From positions 868,001-932,000 of the forward strand of contig OZ245869.1 of NCBI GenBank assembly GCA_965229355.1: 64,000 bases of DNA, read 5' to 3'. Origin of the DNA: GCA-2737725 sp965229355. GTDB lineage: Bacteria; Pseudomonadota; Alphaproteobacteria; Rhodospirillales; Rhodospirillaceae. Shown piece by piece: positions 8,877 through 17,764 of the stretch (positions are counted from its first letter, which is position 1; each line of letters begins with the position of its first letter). The translations under genes and the position numbers were made by a program. The notes beneath the pieces are model-generated. The model was not told where the DNA came from, made no database searches, and saw nothing but the letters and a program-made list of their open reading frames with translations.

Positions 8877-9643
8877 TTGCCAGTCACCGCTGCAGCAAGC
8901 CAATGATGAACCTCGTTGACGGATGCAAAGTGATACGGGGCGTGAACTGACCGTTTTGTACCGACTGCTATTGATAGCCCTCCCATGGCAGACACGACTT
9001 TAAACGCTGTTTCATCCGTTTCGTCATCGCCTATGTAAACCGGTATGCGGGATTTAAATGGCGACTCATTCATAAACGCCATTACTGCAGCGCCTTTATT
9101 AGCCGTCCCCTCCTTCAACTCGACCACGCACTTCCCTCTTATCACCTCGAGATCGGCGTTTGTTTGGTACGCAATGGACTGCAAAAGCGCGATGCAATCT
9201 TCCTTCGCACCCGGCTCTTGCCGATAGTGCAGCGCAACTGCAGGCCCCTTCTCTTCGACTACAATTCGCGGCCATCTTTGTTTTAATTTCTTGGCGGCGA
9301 AAATCGCGTCTTCAATCTCTGCCGACACAAACCCTGATTGCTCGTTAGATCTACCGGTCGCCGTGCGGCGCTCAATTCCATGAACACCTGCGACGGCAGC
9401 GATTGACTTATCAAGGAAGCGATCAACATCAGAAATTGTCCGACCTGAGATGATCGCTACAGCTCCGCCGAACCCTATCGTTAATCGGCGGAGCATAGGA
9501 ATTAAATTGGCTGGAATATTCACATCCGATGGCGCCGCAGCAATTTCAACAAGCGTGCCATCAAAATCGAGGAATAGCGCGCTGTCCGGTCGGCACTGTG
9601 GCGGTGCTGTACGATTTAGGGCTTCACCATGCTCTAGCATCAT
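8873..9643 (-). CDS. otsB: OtsB, trehalose-6-phosphate phosphatase
   Basis: A HAD-family phosphatase of 256 aa that removes phosphate from trehalose-6-phosphate. The nucleophile motif DFDGT has its aspartates at residues 26 and 28; the middle motif SGR and the late GDDETDE (metal-binding acids) are both present. The gene overlaps mscS upstream and the GH15 gene downstream by 4 bp each, so the set is translationally coupled. Two adjacent ATGs (9643 and 9640) are possible starts. Full length for the family. Confidence 0.95.
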   Translation of the reverse strand: MMLEHGEALNRTAPPQCRPDSALFLDFDGTLVEIAAAPSDVNIPANLIPMLRRLTIGFGGAVAIISGRTISDVDRFLDKSIAAVAGVHGIERRTATGRSNEQSGFVSAEIEDAIFAAKKLKQRWPRIVVEEKGPAVALHYRQEPGAKEDCIALLQSIAYQTNADLEVIRGKCVVELKEGTANKGAAVMAFMNESPFKSRIPVYIGDDETDETAFKVVSAMGGLSIAVGTKRSVHAPYHFASVNEVHHWLAAAVTGK

Positions 9644-10734
9644 GCTGCCCTCGATAAACGAAGCGATTGAGTCGGATATGCCATAGCAATCTCAGAGCCA
9701 CTCAACCGTTCTAAAAGCTCGACATTAATGTCCTGCTGAATGTCCATGTACGCGTTGTAGTCGGCATTCAGGACCCAGTAGACAATCTCGAAGTTATGGC
9801 TGTACGCACCGATTTCTTTGAAATGACAGCGCTCTAGACGCACGCCCTCTCGCTTCTTGATGGTTTCGGAAACGATGCCACAAATTTTGCGGAGTTTTTC
9901 CGGCGCGGTATCAAACGCGATGCGAATAGAGAACTGGACCCGCCGCTCTCTCATTCTCTTGAAATTGCGAATCCGCGACGACAAGAGATCGGAATTGGCA
10001 CAGATAATCTGCTCGCCGCTTAGCGATCTAATTCTGGTCGTCTTCAAGCCAATACTTTCAATCGTCCCCGTCTCATCACCGAATACGATGAAGTCTCCAA
10101 CTAAAAATGGCTCATCCATAACAATCGCGAGTGAGGCAAAGAGATCACCCAGAATATTTTGCAGCGCTAAACCTGCAGCTATACCGCCAATACCTAACCC
10201 AGCCACCAACGCCGTAATGTTGACGCCAAGATTGTTGAGCGCAAAGAGTGCGATAGCGACCCAGAGACCTACGCGTAGCGCAGCGGAGACCAGGTTTAGA
10301 GAGCTAAAGGCGGACGGTTCGTACTTCTTTCTTTGGCGCGTGACCCAATAGTCAACAACAATGCTGGCCCAAACCGATATCTGAAAGGCTAAGGCGATGA
10401 CGAGAGTATAATCGATACGCTTCTGCCAGATGGGCGCTCGCGGAACAAATACGTTGCTGATGAGCAGGCTAAGAGCAAATAACGTGACATAATTCAGGCG
10501 CCTGACTAAAAGTTCGAAATCTACAGACTTGCCAAAGAAGGGCTGCACGCGGTGGGCGCAGAGTTCGAAGAATTTCTTAGTTAGGCACGCCACCGCAAAG
10601 ATGCTGAAGACGAGCATCCAAAAAACGATCCAGCTATCTGCGGGCGGAATATATTCTGACAGTATTGTGTTAAGGTGTTGCATGACCCTAGTAGTCTGCG
10701 GTGAGCTCGCAGAGTTGGTGTGATTGGCATGCAA
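9640..10734 (-). CDS. MscS-family mechanosensitive channel
   Basis: About 364 aa with four or five membrane spans, then the conserved pore-lining helix and beta domain: LVAGLGIGGIAAGLALQNIL is the MscS TM3 signature, followed by DEPFLVGDFI and IESIGLKTTRIR. MscS channels open under membrane tension and release solutes after hypo-osmotic shock. First gene of a coupled operon with trehalose genes, which fits a combined osmotic-response unit. Start is uncertain: the first ATG (10734) has AGG upstream; a later in-frame ATG at 10683 would remove 17 residues. Confidence 0.92.
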   Translation of the reverse strand: MHANHTNSASSPQTTRVMQHLNTILSEYIPPADSWIVFWMLVFSIFAVACLTKKFFELCAHRVQPFFGKSVDFELLVRRLNYVTLFALSLLISNVFVPRAPIWQKRIDYTLVIALAFQISVWASIVVDYWVTRQRKKYEPSAFSSLNLVSAALRVGLWVAIALFALNNLGVNITALVAGLGIGGIAAGLALQNILGDLFASLAIVMDEPFLVGDFIVFGDETGTIESIGLKTTRIRSLSGEQIICANSDLLSSRIRNFKRMRERRVQFSIRIAFDTAPEKLRKICGIVSETIKKREGVRLERCHFKEIGAYSHNFEIVYWVLNADYNAYMDIQQDINVELLERLSGSEIAMAYPTQSLRLSRAA

Positions 10735-10774
10735 GAAACCTATTCGAATTTACATCACGAAAAAGATGTAGGTA

Positions 10775-10796
10775 ACGTACGTGACTCCCTACGTAT
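10775..10796. promoter_or_regulatory. FixJ-like box, copy 3 (mscS-ots promoter region)
   Basis: ACGTGACTCCCTACGTA with a further ACGT directly to the left. It lies 41 bp upstream of the mscS start, in the 80-bp gap between mscS and the convergently placed 3' end of the response regulator gene; only mscS can use it as a promoter element. Both arms are ACGT, making the box nearly palindromic. Confidence 0.5.
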
Positions 10797-10814
10797 AAAT
10801 ACGAACTGTTCCAA

Positions 10815-11438
10815 CTAGTTATATGAAGCTGGATCAGAATGACGCGCCATAAGCCGGATCAAGTCTGGCAATCGGGTCACACGCATCTTCTCCATCATCC
10901 GGCTTTTATAAACCTCTACGGTACGCACTGATATCCCGAGAGTGGCCGCAATCTCGCGGTTATGCTGACCAGCCACCACGAAATCGAGTATCTCCTTTTC
11001 GCGCGCTGATAGGCGGGACAAGCAATCCTCAAGAGTCTTGCGCTCTTTTATCAACGCTGATTTCAAATCTAATTCCGATAACGCCTGCTCGATGACATTC
11101 ATCATGTCGGCTTCGTCGACAGGCTTCTCCAAAAAATCGAAAGCACCGCTTTTTAGAGCGGTTTTAGCCGAATCAATATCTCCAAACGCGGTAACAACGA
11201 TGAAGGGGGTTTCCAGTCGCTGCTGTTTACACCGCCGCAACACTTCTAATCCACCGACACCAGACATTTTTAGATCTAAGATGACGCAGTTAAAGTCTGC
11301 CAGATGATCACAAACCAGAAAATCTTCACCACTACGAAACTCCTCAACTTCGAAGTCACGAAATCGCAGCAATATACCCAGTGAATCGCGCAGTGCATCA
11401 TCATCATCCACGATCGCAATGCGTTTCTTTTCTTTCAT
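10815..11438 (-). CDS. FixJ/TodT-type response regulator with LuxR HTH
   Basis: 207 aa. N-terminal receiver domain (residues about 6-120) with acidic pocket DDDD (11-14), phospho-acceptor D55, T83 and K105. C-terminal LuxR/FixJ helix-turn-helix (about 142-205) with LSAREKEILDFVVAG and the recognition helix RTVEVYKSRMMEKM, very like FixJ. The gene start overlaps the stop of the kinase gene by one base (TAATG), so they form a co-translated pair. It is the best candidate for the protein that binds the ACGT-type boxes around it, because FixJ-type regulators bind such short dyads upstream of stress and redox genes; that link is inferred. Confidence 0.93.
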   Translation of the reverse strand: MKEKKRIAIVDDDDALRDSLGILLRFRDFEVEEFRSGEDFLVCDHLADFNCVILDLKMSGVGGLEVLRRCKQQRLETPFIVVTAFGDIDSAKTALKSGAFDFLEKPVDEADMMNVIEQALSELDLKSALIKERKTLEDCLSRLSAREKEILDFVVAGQHNREIAATLGISVRTVEVYKSRMMEKMRVTRLPDLIRLMARHSDPASYN

Positions 11439-13060
11439 TACTGGTCCTTTGCCACAGGAAGCTGGACAACGAATTTCGCACCGCCAAGGTTTGATCGGCC
11501 GGCGGTTATAGCGCCACCGTGCGCCAATACGATTGACTTGCTCATGGAAAGTCCAAGGCCCAAACCATTTTTCTTTGTTGTCGTCATGGGATCAAAGATA
11601 TCATCGAACACGTCATCCGCGATCCCGGGGCCCGAATCCTCGACAGTCAGCTCCACTAGATTATTGATAGCAGCAATACGTATCGTAACTGCCTTAGACG
11701 ACGATGATATGGGTGCCAATGCGTCAATTGCGTTGATAAGCACATTGTGAACGACAGAGTGCAATTGTATTGCATCTGCGGTGACGTACGTCACCCCCAG
11801 ACTGCTGGACACTTTCACGCTTATACCCGACGCTTCGAATTTGTTTGCGAGCAGCACAACCGACTCACGAACTAATTGCGCGACATCAAGTAGCTCCAAG
11901 CGAAGCGAGCCGCTGCGAAAGAACTCCCGCAATCGCTTGATCGTTTCAGCCGCCCGCTTCACCTCACCGCGCAACCTCGCCACAATATCCGTAAGCTCTT
12001 TGTCGATGTTTTCTTTGCGCTCCAAGCTGTGCGCGATAACTGCTGCATAGTTTGAAATCGCGCCGATTGGATGACTCAACTCATGGGCAAGCGTACCGGC
12101 TAGTTCGCTCGTTTCGCCAGCCTTTAAATTGGTCGATAATGCTTGTTCCCGATCTCGCAAACGCCTCGCTGCGGCACGCCCCTCATCCGCGGTTAAACCA
12201 AGGATCAGCGCCGTCGCATTTAACACAAGCATTCGCATTGGCAGCTGTACGATACGATCATCGCCGCCGGCCGACAGGGAGAGAAACAGCATCAGCGAAG
12301 CAAGTATAACAAGATTGGCAATTGCAGCGCCGCGGACACCATGGCGCAACGAAATCCACATTAAAGGGAGCGATAAGATATAAAAATACTCTCTCACCTG
12401 GCCAGCGCTGAACACAAATACAAACCACAAGAAAGCAAATCCTAACGCTGTTTGAGCGAGGAGATCCCATATCCAGGTTGCTGTTACCTTCGCGAACGTA
12501 ATTCTGCTCTCAGCGATAATAATGGATAAGGGCGAAATAACGAGAATACCCGTTAGGCTGCTCGCCCACAGCTGCAGAACCGCGCCCCAATCAATCTCGA
12601 ACAACAGATCTGGCCAGATGCGCACTAAATTACATAGAAGCGATAACGGCACCGCAAACAGAATAGCGCGCGCCCATACAGCACTTAAAATGCCAGGACG
12701 AAATTGTGTCGAAAACCTTCGCGCTAAAATAAGAGGTACGACAGATTCTGTAGTGGACAACAGAACGTTTAATAAGCTTGATGCCCAATAATGAGAGCCG
12801 TCGTGAAAGAGCAGATTGCCTATAGCATTGGCAGTCAAAACTGGAATTGCAGCCCGGTATCCGTCTTTAACCACCAGAGCCAGGCAGAGACCAATGCCGA
12901 GGTTCCAGTTAATTTCTTCGGGCGATTGGCTCGAGCCGACATAACTTACGAAATCCAACGCAAGGAACGCGACTATAAAAGCTGCCCATCTCAGAAGTGG
13001 CACCGTGGGCATCTCCACTCTGCTCGGGCTCGCGTCTGCGTCGCTGGACATCGGATACAT
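11438..13060 (-). CDS. Membrane histidine kinase with MASE1-type sensor domain
   Basis: About 540 aa. The N-terminal half is very hydrophobic with about eight membrane spans and reads like a MASE1 integral sensor domain. A HisKA dimer domain follows with the phospho-acceptor His in GTLAHELSHPIGAISNYA, then a HATPase domain with NVLINAID (N box), DSGPGIADDVF (G1) and GLGLGLSMSKSI (G2). I prefer ATG 13060 because GAGGGAG lies 4 bases upstream; an ATG at 13081 without a ribosome site would add 7 residues. The partner is the adjacent FixJ-type regulator. The stimulus is unknown; the neighbours suggest osmotic or envelope stress. Confidence 0.92.
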   Translation of the reverse strand: MYPMSSDADASPSRVEMPTVPLLRWAAFIVAFLALDFVSYVGSSQSPEEINWNLGIGLCLALVVKDGYRAAIPVLTANAIGNLLFHDGSHYWASSLLNVLLSTTESVVPLILARRFSTQFRPGILSAVWARAILFAVPLSLLCNLVRIWPDLLFEIDWGAVLQLWASSLTGILVISPLSIIIAESRITFAKVTATWIWDLLAQTALGFAFLWFVFVFSAGQVREYFYILSLPLMWISLRHGVRGAAIANLVILASLMLFLSLSAGGDDRIVQLPMRMLVLNATALILGLTADEGRAAARRLRDREQALSTNLKAGETSELAGTLAHELSHPIGAISNYAAVIAHSLERKENIDKELTDIVARLRGEVKRAAETIKRLREFFRSGSLRLELLDVAQLVRESVVLLANKFEASGISVKVSSSLGVTYVTADAIQLHSVVHNVLINAIDALAPISSSSKAVTIRIAAINNLVELTVEDSGPGIADDVFDDIFDPMTTTKKNGLGLGLSMSKSIVLAHGGAITAGRSNLGGAKFVVQLPVAKDQ

Positions 13061-13115
13061 ACACTCCCTCAAAGAATCCATTCGCGAATTAACAGTTACG
13101 GCTTGAGCAGCAATA

Positions 13116-13136
13116 TACGTGTTTCCCTTACGTGAC
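13116..13136. promoter_or_regulatory. FixJ-like box, copy 4 (between kinase and divergent small gene)
   Basis: ACGTGTTTCCCTTACGT: ACGT arms around a 9-base core. It lies 56 bp upstream of the kinase start (minus) and 70 bp upstream of the gene at 13206 (plus), so it could serve either or both, including autoregulation of the two-component pair. Confidence 0.5.
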
Positions 13137-13205
13137 GCTCTGCTTTCCGGTCGATAAATTATCCACCACTAGTGGCAAGGAAACGGTAATTTTGAGGAAT
13201 ATGAG

Positions 13206-13514
13206 ATGGCGAATTCGGACTTTCCCCTTGCGAGGCTTGGTTTTTTCCTATCGTTCGTAGCGTTTGCAGCGACGGGCTATTACGCCTATTCATTGCGTGA
13301 AAAAGTAGACTTAATTCAAAAGATTGAGAGCTCTGCACGTAACGAGCGGGATACAGCAAATGCGAAAGCCGTTGCTATAGGTAAGGAATTAGAAACAGCG
13401 AAGGCTACGTTGAATGGCTGCCAAGAAAGTCTTGGTGCAACGCAAACCAGACTAGAAGAAGCACAAAAATCATTAAACGCTCGCTCTTCTCCAACACGTA
13501 AGCGGCGCAATTAG
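13206..13514 (+). CDS. Membrane-anchored coiled-coil protein, unknown
   Basis: 102 aa. A short N-terminus is followed by one membrane helix (about residues 11-30, LGFFLSFVAFAATGYYAYSL), then a charged helical region rich in E, K, A and Q (about 32-95) with heptad-like spacing, so probably a coiled coil outside the membrane, and a basic tail ending RKRRN. TGAGG upstream of the ATG serves as ribosome site, and a strong terminator follows directly. The architecture recalls periplasmic tethers, but no family was recognised. Confidence 0.7.
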   Translation: MANSDFPLARLGFFLSFVAFAATGYYAYSLREKVDLIQKIESSARNERDTANAKAVAIGKELETAKATLNGCQESLGATQTRLEEAQKSLNARSSPTRKRRN

Positions 13515-13534
13515 CCCTCATACATTCAAACTTA

Positions 13535-13560
13535 GGCCTCTACAGTTTTCTGTAGAGGCC
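13535..13560 (+). terminator. Intrinsic terminator after the coiled-coil gene
   Basis: An 11-bp perfect stem GGCCTCTACAG / CTGTAGAGGCC around a TTTT loop, followed by TTATTT. It lies 20 bp after the stop of the gene at 13206-13514. The stem is symmetric, but the T-rich side favours the plus strand. Confidence 0.85.
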
Positions 13561-13978
13561 TTATTTCATGGACGCTGACTTGCTCATTCTTGAACCGGGA
13601 GAAAGTTAATTCATCATTCGGTCTGTGGCAGTTAACTCACACCGCTCATAACAACTGCTCCAAATAAAGAATTAAATTCTGTTGGCGTGTAAATGCGCCC
13701 CGCCGGCGTGTATCCCCATACGTGATTCCCCTACGGCGAGCACGAATTACAGATACCGTAGAAACAATCCAATATCGTGAAAATGGAGCTGTGGCATAAG
13801 CCGCACAACTATCACGCAGCTTAGCTTTCATCTCGGCCAGCCAGAATTAAGGACATCCGAATTGAAAGCCTCAGCCCCCACAGCGTCACAAATCCGGTCA
13901 GAAATAGACCGTGAAACGCACTAATCGAGACAGCGAGCGGCCGAAGCGAGAAGCGCTACGGCGGAAGGGGAACACGAA
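13561..13978 (+). other. 418-bp leader region of the octapeptide-repeat gene
   Basis: No reading frame here looks like a gene. The region holds FixJ-like box copy 5 (13718-13738), an AT-containing stretch GAATTACAGAT just downstream that could carry a -10 element, and a long presumed 5' leader ending in AAGGGG 8 bases before the ATG at 13979. The last 60 bases are rich in GCGAGCGGCC/GAAGCGCTACGGC and may fold. Confidence 0.5.
13718..13738 (+). promoter_or_regulatory. FixJ-like box, copy 5 (upstream of the octapeptide-repeat gene)
   Basis: ACGTGATTCCCCTACGG: same orientation and core as copies 1 and 4, with the last base of the right arm changed. It lies 240 bp upstream of the 1261-residue repeat protein, in the only promoter-sized gap before it. 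Confidence 0.45.
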
Positions 13979-16900
13979 ATGGCCTTATCTCAAACCTTCA
14001 TTCAATCCATAACGCCGTCGCAAATTGCCGCGTTCTCGACGACACAAATTGCATCGTTTGATGCGACAGAGATTGGCTATCTCACAAGCACACAGTTTGC
14101 TGCCTTAACAACCAGTCACATTTCATCGCTTTCAACGACGCAGATAAAAAGCATCAAAACAACCAATATTGCTGCACTCACGACTGTTCAGTTAACAGGC
14201 CTTTCCACGACCCAGATCAGCGTTTTGAATACATCGCAACTGCGTGCGCTTACGAGCAGTGTTTTAGTGTCATTTTCAACGATACAGGTTGGCGGGCTGT
14301 CTTCGCGTCAAGTTGCCTCGCTAACGACAATTCAGCTAAACGCGCTCGGCACAACCAATATAGGAACACTTAGCGCCACACAGATCGATGGCTTAACAAC
14401 ACCTCAGATTTCCAACTTAAGCTCATTAAGCTTCGGCGCACTCAATACTGGGCAGCTCGGAAGTCTATCGAGCACTCAAGTTAAAGCAATTTCAACAACC
14501 AACCTCTCCGCCATCTCGACAGACCAAGTTGGTGGATTACTATCAACACAGGTGACCGCGCTTAGCGCCGCACAGCTAAATGCCTTAGGAAGCAGCAGAA
14601 TTGGGCTTCTGAGCACAGCTCAATTTGGCGGGATTACCGCCATACAAATCCGCGGCATTAACACGACAAGCTTTGCCGGCATCAGCACAACACAACTTTC
14701 AAGTTTTACGACGACTCAATTAAAGGCGCTCTCCGCACCTCAACTCAATTCATTCACAACGACACAATTCGGCGCCCTGTCATCTACTCAAATCGGAACG
14801 CTTTCAACCGTTCAGATTAAAGGCGTTAACACCACAAATATCGAAAGCTTAGCAACAAACCAACTGTCAGGGATCACATCTCAGCAATTGGGGGCCCTCA
14901 CCGCATCCCAAGTCAAATCCTTAAGCACAGCAAATATTTCTGGGTTAACGACAACACAGGTTAGCGGCTTTCTAGCTCAGCAAATAAGCGCACTTACATC
15001 GACACAGTTTGCAGCATTTTCGAGCACGCAAATCGGTTCGTTGTCAGCAAAGCAGGTGAAGGGCATCACAACAACTAATATCGCCACTATCTCAACCCTT
15101 CAGCTATCGGGATTTTCCTCAACCCAGATGGGTGCCTTTTCAACAACACAGTTGAACGCGCTTACGAGCACTAATTTTGTATCACTCAGCACATCACAGT
15201 TATCAGGCGTCACGTCGGTTCAACTTAAAGCTCTAAGCACCACAAATTTTACGACACTAACAACAACGCATATCGCAAGTTTAAATGTCACTCAGGTTAA
15301 AGCTTTAGCGAATACTCAACTCGCCGCGATGACCACAGTGCAATTCGGCGCTCTCAGTTCGACCCAGATTGGCACACTTAGTGCGGCACAGGCAAAAAGC
15401 ATTAATACGCTCAATCTCTCTCAGTTGACGACAACACAACTGAGTGGGTTTTCATCTAGTCAGATTGCGGCACTGAGCACATCTCAAATTGCAGCATTGA
15501 GCACCATTTCAATTGGCAATCTCGCGACTACTCAAATCGATGGATTTACGTCGATACAGGTAACCGCATTAACCTCGACGCAGTTTAGCTCTTTGGCGAC
15601 AAGCCAGATCGCCAGTTTCTCGACATTACAGGTTAAAGGATTGAGCACGACAAACCTGCAAGCCATCACAACCGTGCAACTAACCGGCCTTGCGGGGACG
15701 CAACTGGCAGTACTTTCAGCTGTTCAGCTGAATTCGCTGCAAACCACCAATATCGCGGCACTTTCCACGACTCAGATTGCTGGGCTCTCAACGACGCAAT
15801 TGCGCGCCTTAAACACAACGAATTTTGCGGCCTTTACGACGACACAAATTGGCTCATTGACCACATCACAAATTCGCGCGCTGGTGACGAATCAGATTGC
15901 CGTGATGACAACAACGCAATTCGGCAGCCTCAGCACGACACAACTTAGTGGTTTTCTGACCACACAGATTAGAGGCATTAGCACAACGAACTTCGCTGGC
16001 TTGTCAACATCACAACTTAGCGGACTCTCTTCTACGCAATTTAGCGCCATAACAACCACCCAGCTCACAGCGCTTTCCACCATCCACATCAGTGGTCTCA
16101 CGACAACTCAAATCGATGGATTAGCAGCAACGCATATTAGCGCTTTGACGACGTCGCAGTTCGGGGCGTTATCCACCAGCCAGTTAGCGAGTATGTCTAC
16201 AACTCAGGTCAAAAGCTTGAGCACGACAAACATATCTGCGCTTTCGACAACCCAACTTTCCGGATTTGCGTCGACGCAGCTGTCGGCACTGTCTACACAA
16301 CAGCTAAATGCTATTAGTACGACTAATATCGCTGCTCTAACGACCCTTCAGTTTGGCGGACTCACATCCACTCAAATTAAGGGCATCAACACAACGAACT
16401 TTGGCGCGCTAACAACACTTCAAATTGGGTCGCTCTCAACAACTCAATTGCGAGCGCTCATCACTAATCAAATCAGCGTGCTAAGCACTACCCAGTTCGG
16501 CAGCCTCACGAGCGCTCAGATCTCGGGAATAACAACAACTCAGGTTCGCGCAATCACAACAACGAATATTGCCAATCTTAGCACCAATCAGTTGAGCGGC
16601 ATGAACTCACAGCAATTGGGAGCCCTACTTTCCTCGCAGCTAAATGCCCTTAGCACGACAGGAATTGGATCATTAACGACGACACAAATTGACGGCTTTG
16701 CAGCAACTGCCATTAGCGCGCTTAGCACAGTACAGGTTGTTTCTTTAAGTACGATCCAGTTGGCGAGCTTAACTACCACACAGATCAAGGGACTTAATAC
16801 GACCAATCTCGCCGTCATTACCACGGCACAGCTGACGGGTATCGCCTCTACCCAGTTGGCTGCCCTGGCTACGATGCAGATTAATGCGCTCGGTTCAACC

Positions 16901-17764
16901 AACATTGCCCATCTATCAACGGCCCAGTTCGGTGGAATAACATCGACACAACTGAAGGGGCTAACAACAACCAATTTCTCTGCCCTTACAACATCTCAAA
17001 TTTCGGGCTTAAGTACCGCGCAAATTAAATCACTCTACAGCACACAGATCGGCGCCCTCACGACTGCGCAATTTGGAAGTTTAAGTACGCTCCAACTGAG
17101 CTCTTTAGCAACGACCCAAGTAACGGGCATTAGCAGCACGAATTTAACACAGTTGAGCACTACTCAATTGAGCGGCTTCACCTCGACACAACTTGGCGCA
17201 TTAACGACAGCCCAAGTTTCGTATCTTGGAACAGTGAGCATTAGCTCGTTAACGACCACCCAAATTGACGGTCTGACAGCGACGCAGATCATTTACCTCT
17301 CCACGCAGCAATTTGAGGTATTATCCACAGCGCAATTAGGTAGTTTCTCGACAACTCAGGTTAAGGGCATTGGGGTCACAAATATTGCGATCCTCTCTAC
17401 TACCCAGTTGAGCGGGCTTTCGTCTACGCAGTTGTCCGTCTTGTCAGCGCCACAGATCGTCAGCCTCAGCACGACGAACATCAGCAATGTATCGACGACA
17501 CAACTGGGCGGTCTGACATCTGCTCAAATCAAAGCTTTAACAACCGTGCAAGTCGCAGCACTTACAACCACTCAACTGACAGGGATGAGCACTGTGCAGT
17601 ACAGCGGCTTTGAAGCGACCGATATAGCCGCATTTACCACAACCCAGATTACCGCACTTTCTGCAACAGGACTTGACGTTCTGACGAGTGCGCAGGTTTC
17701 AGCATTTACCACAACTCAAATCGCTGCAATGACGACAACCCAAGTGGCGGCCATACTGGGGTAG
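13979..17764 (+). CDS. Giant octapeptide-repeat protein (156 tandem octads)
   Basis: 1261 aa, unknown function. After 11 residues the whole protein parses into 156 consecutive 8-residue units with no insertion or deletion, then ends with LG. The unit consensus is [S/T]-[T/S]-T-Q-[I/L/V/F]-x-[A/G/S]-[L/I/F]; position 4 is Gln in most units and Asn in a patterned minority. Units are ordered into super-repeats of 24 octads (192 residues): for example the TTQIDG unit recurs at octads 16, 64, 88, 112 and 136, and TTN units recur at 21/45/69/93/117. There is no Cys, no Trp, hardly any charge, no visible signal peptide and no RTX motif. A solenoid or fibre is likely; surface or matrix roles are guesses. 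AAGGGG serves as ribosome site. Confidence 0.9.
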   Translation: MALSQTFIQSITPSQIAAFSTTQIASFDATEIGYLTSTQFAALTTSHISSLSTTQIKSIKTTNIAALTTVQLTGLSTTQISVLNTSQLRALTSSVLVSFSTIQVGGLSSRQVASLTTIQLNALGTTNIGTLSATQIDGLTTPQISNLSSLSFGALNTGQLGSLSSTQVKAISTTNLSAISTDQVGGLLSTQVTALSAAQLNALGSSRIGLLSTAQFGGITAIQIRGINTTSFAGISTTQLSSFTTTQLKALSAPQLNSFTTTQFGALSSTQIGTLSTVQIKGVNTTNIESLATNQLSGITSQQLGALTASQVKSLSTANISGLTTTQVSGFLAQQISALTSTQFAAFSSTQIGSLSAKQVKGITTTNIATISTLQLSGFSSTQMGAFSTTQLNALTSTNFVSLSTSQLSGVTSVQLKALSTTNFTTLTTTHIASLNVTQVKALANTQLAAMTTVQFGALSSTQIGTLSAAQAKSINTLNLSQLTTTQLSGFSSSQIAALSTSQIAALSTISIGNLATTQIDGFTSIQVTALTSTQFSSLATSQIASFSTLQVKGLSTTNLQAITTVQLTGLAGTQLAVLSAVQLNSLQTTNIAALSTTQIAGLSTTQLRALNTTNFAAFTTTQIGSLTTSQIRALVTNQIAVMTTTQFGSLSTTQLSGFLTTQIRGISTTNFAGLSTSQLSGLSSTQFSAITTTQLTALSTIHISGLTTTQIDGLAATHISALTTSQFGALSTSQLASMSTTQVKSLSTTNISALSTTQLSGFASTQLSALSTQQLNAISTTNIAALTTLQFGGLTSTQIKGINTTNFGALTTLQIGSLSTTQLRALITNQISVLSTTQFGSLTSAQISGITTTQVRAITTTNIANLSTNQLSGMNSQQLGALLSSQLNALSTTGIGSLTTTQIDGFAATAISALSTVQVVSLSTIQLASLTTTQIKGLNTTNLAVITTAQLTGIASTQLAALATMQINALGSTNIAHLSTAQFGGITSTQLKGLTTTNFSALTTSQISGLSTAQIKSLYSTQIGALTTAQFGSLSTLQLSSLATTQVTGISSTNLTQLSTTQLSGFTSTQLGALTTAQVSYLGTVSISSLTTTQIDGLTATQIIYLSTQQFEVLSTAQLGSFSTTQVKGIGVTNIAILSTTQLSGLSSTQLSVLSAPQIVSLSTTNISNVSTTQLGGLTSAQIKALTTVQVAALTTTQLTGMSTVQYSGFEATDIAAFTTTQITALSATGLDVLTSAQVSAFTTTQIAAMTTTQVAAILG

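Noticed and set aside
13979..17764. Recent DNA tandem repeat or assembly artefact
   Set aside because: Codons differ widely between octads and the frame stays open for 1261 codons, so the repeat is old and held by selection on the protein.
13979..17764. RTX toxin, pentapeptide-repeat or ice-binding protein
   Set aside because: The unit is 8 residues, not 9 (RTX, GGxGxDxUx) or 5 (A(D/N)Lxx); no Gly/Asp calcium motif and no Cys/TxT ice-binding pattern.
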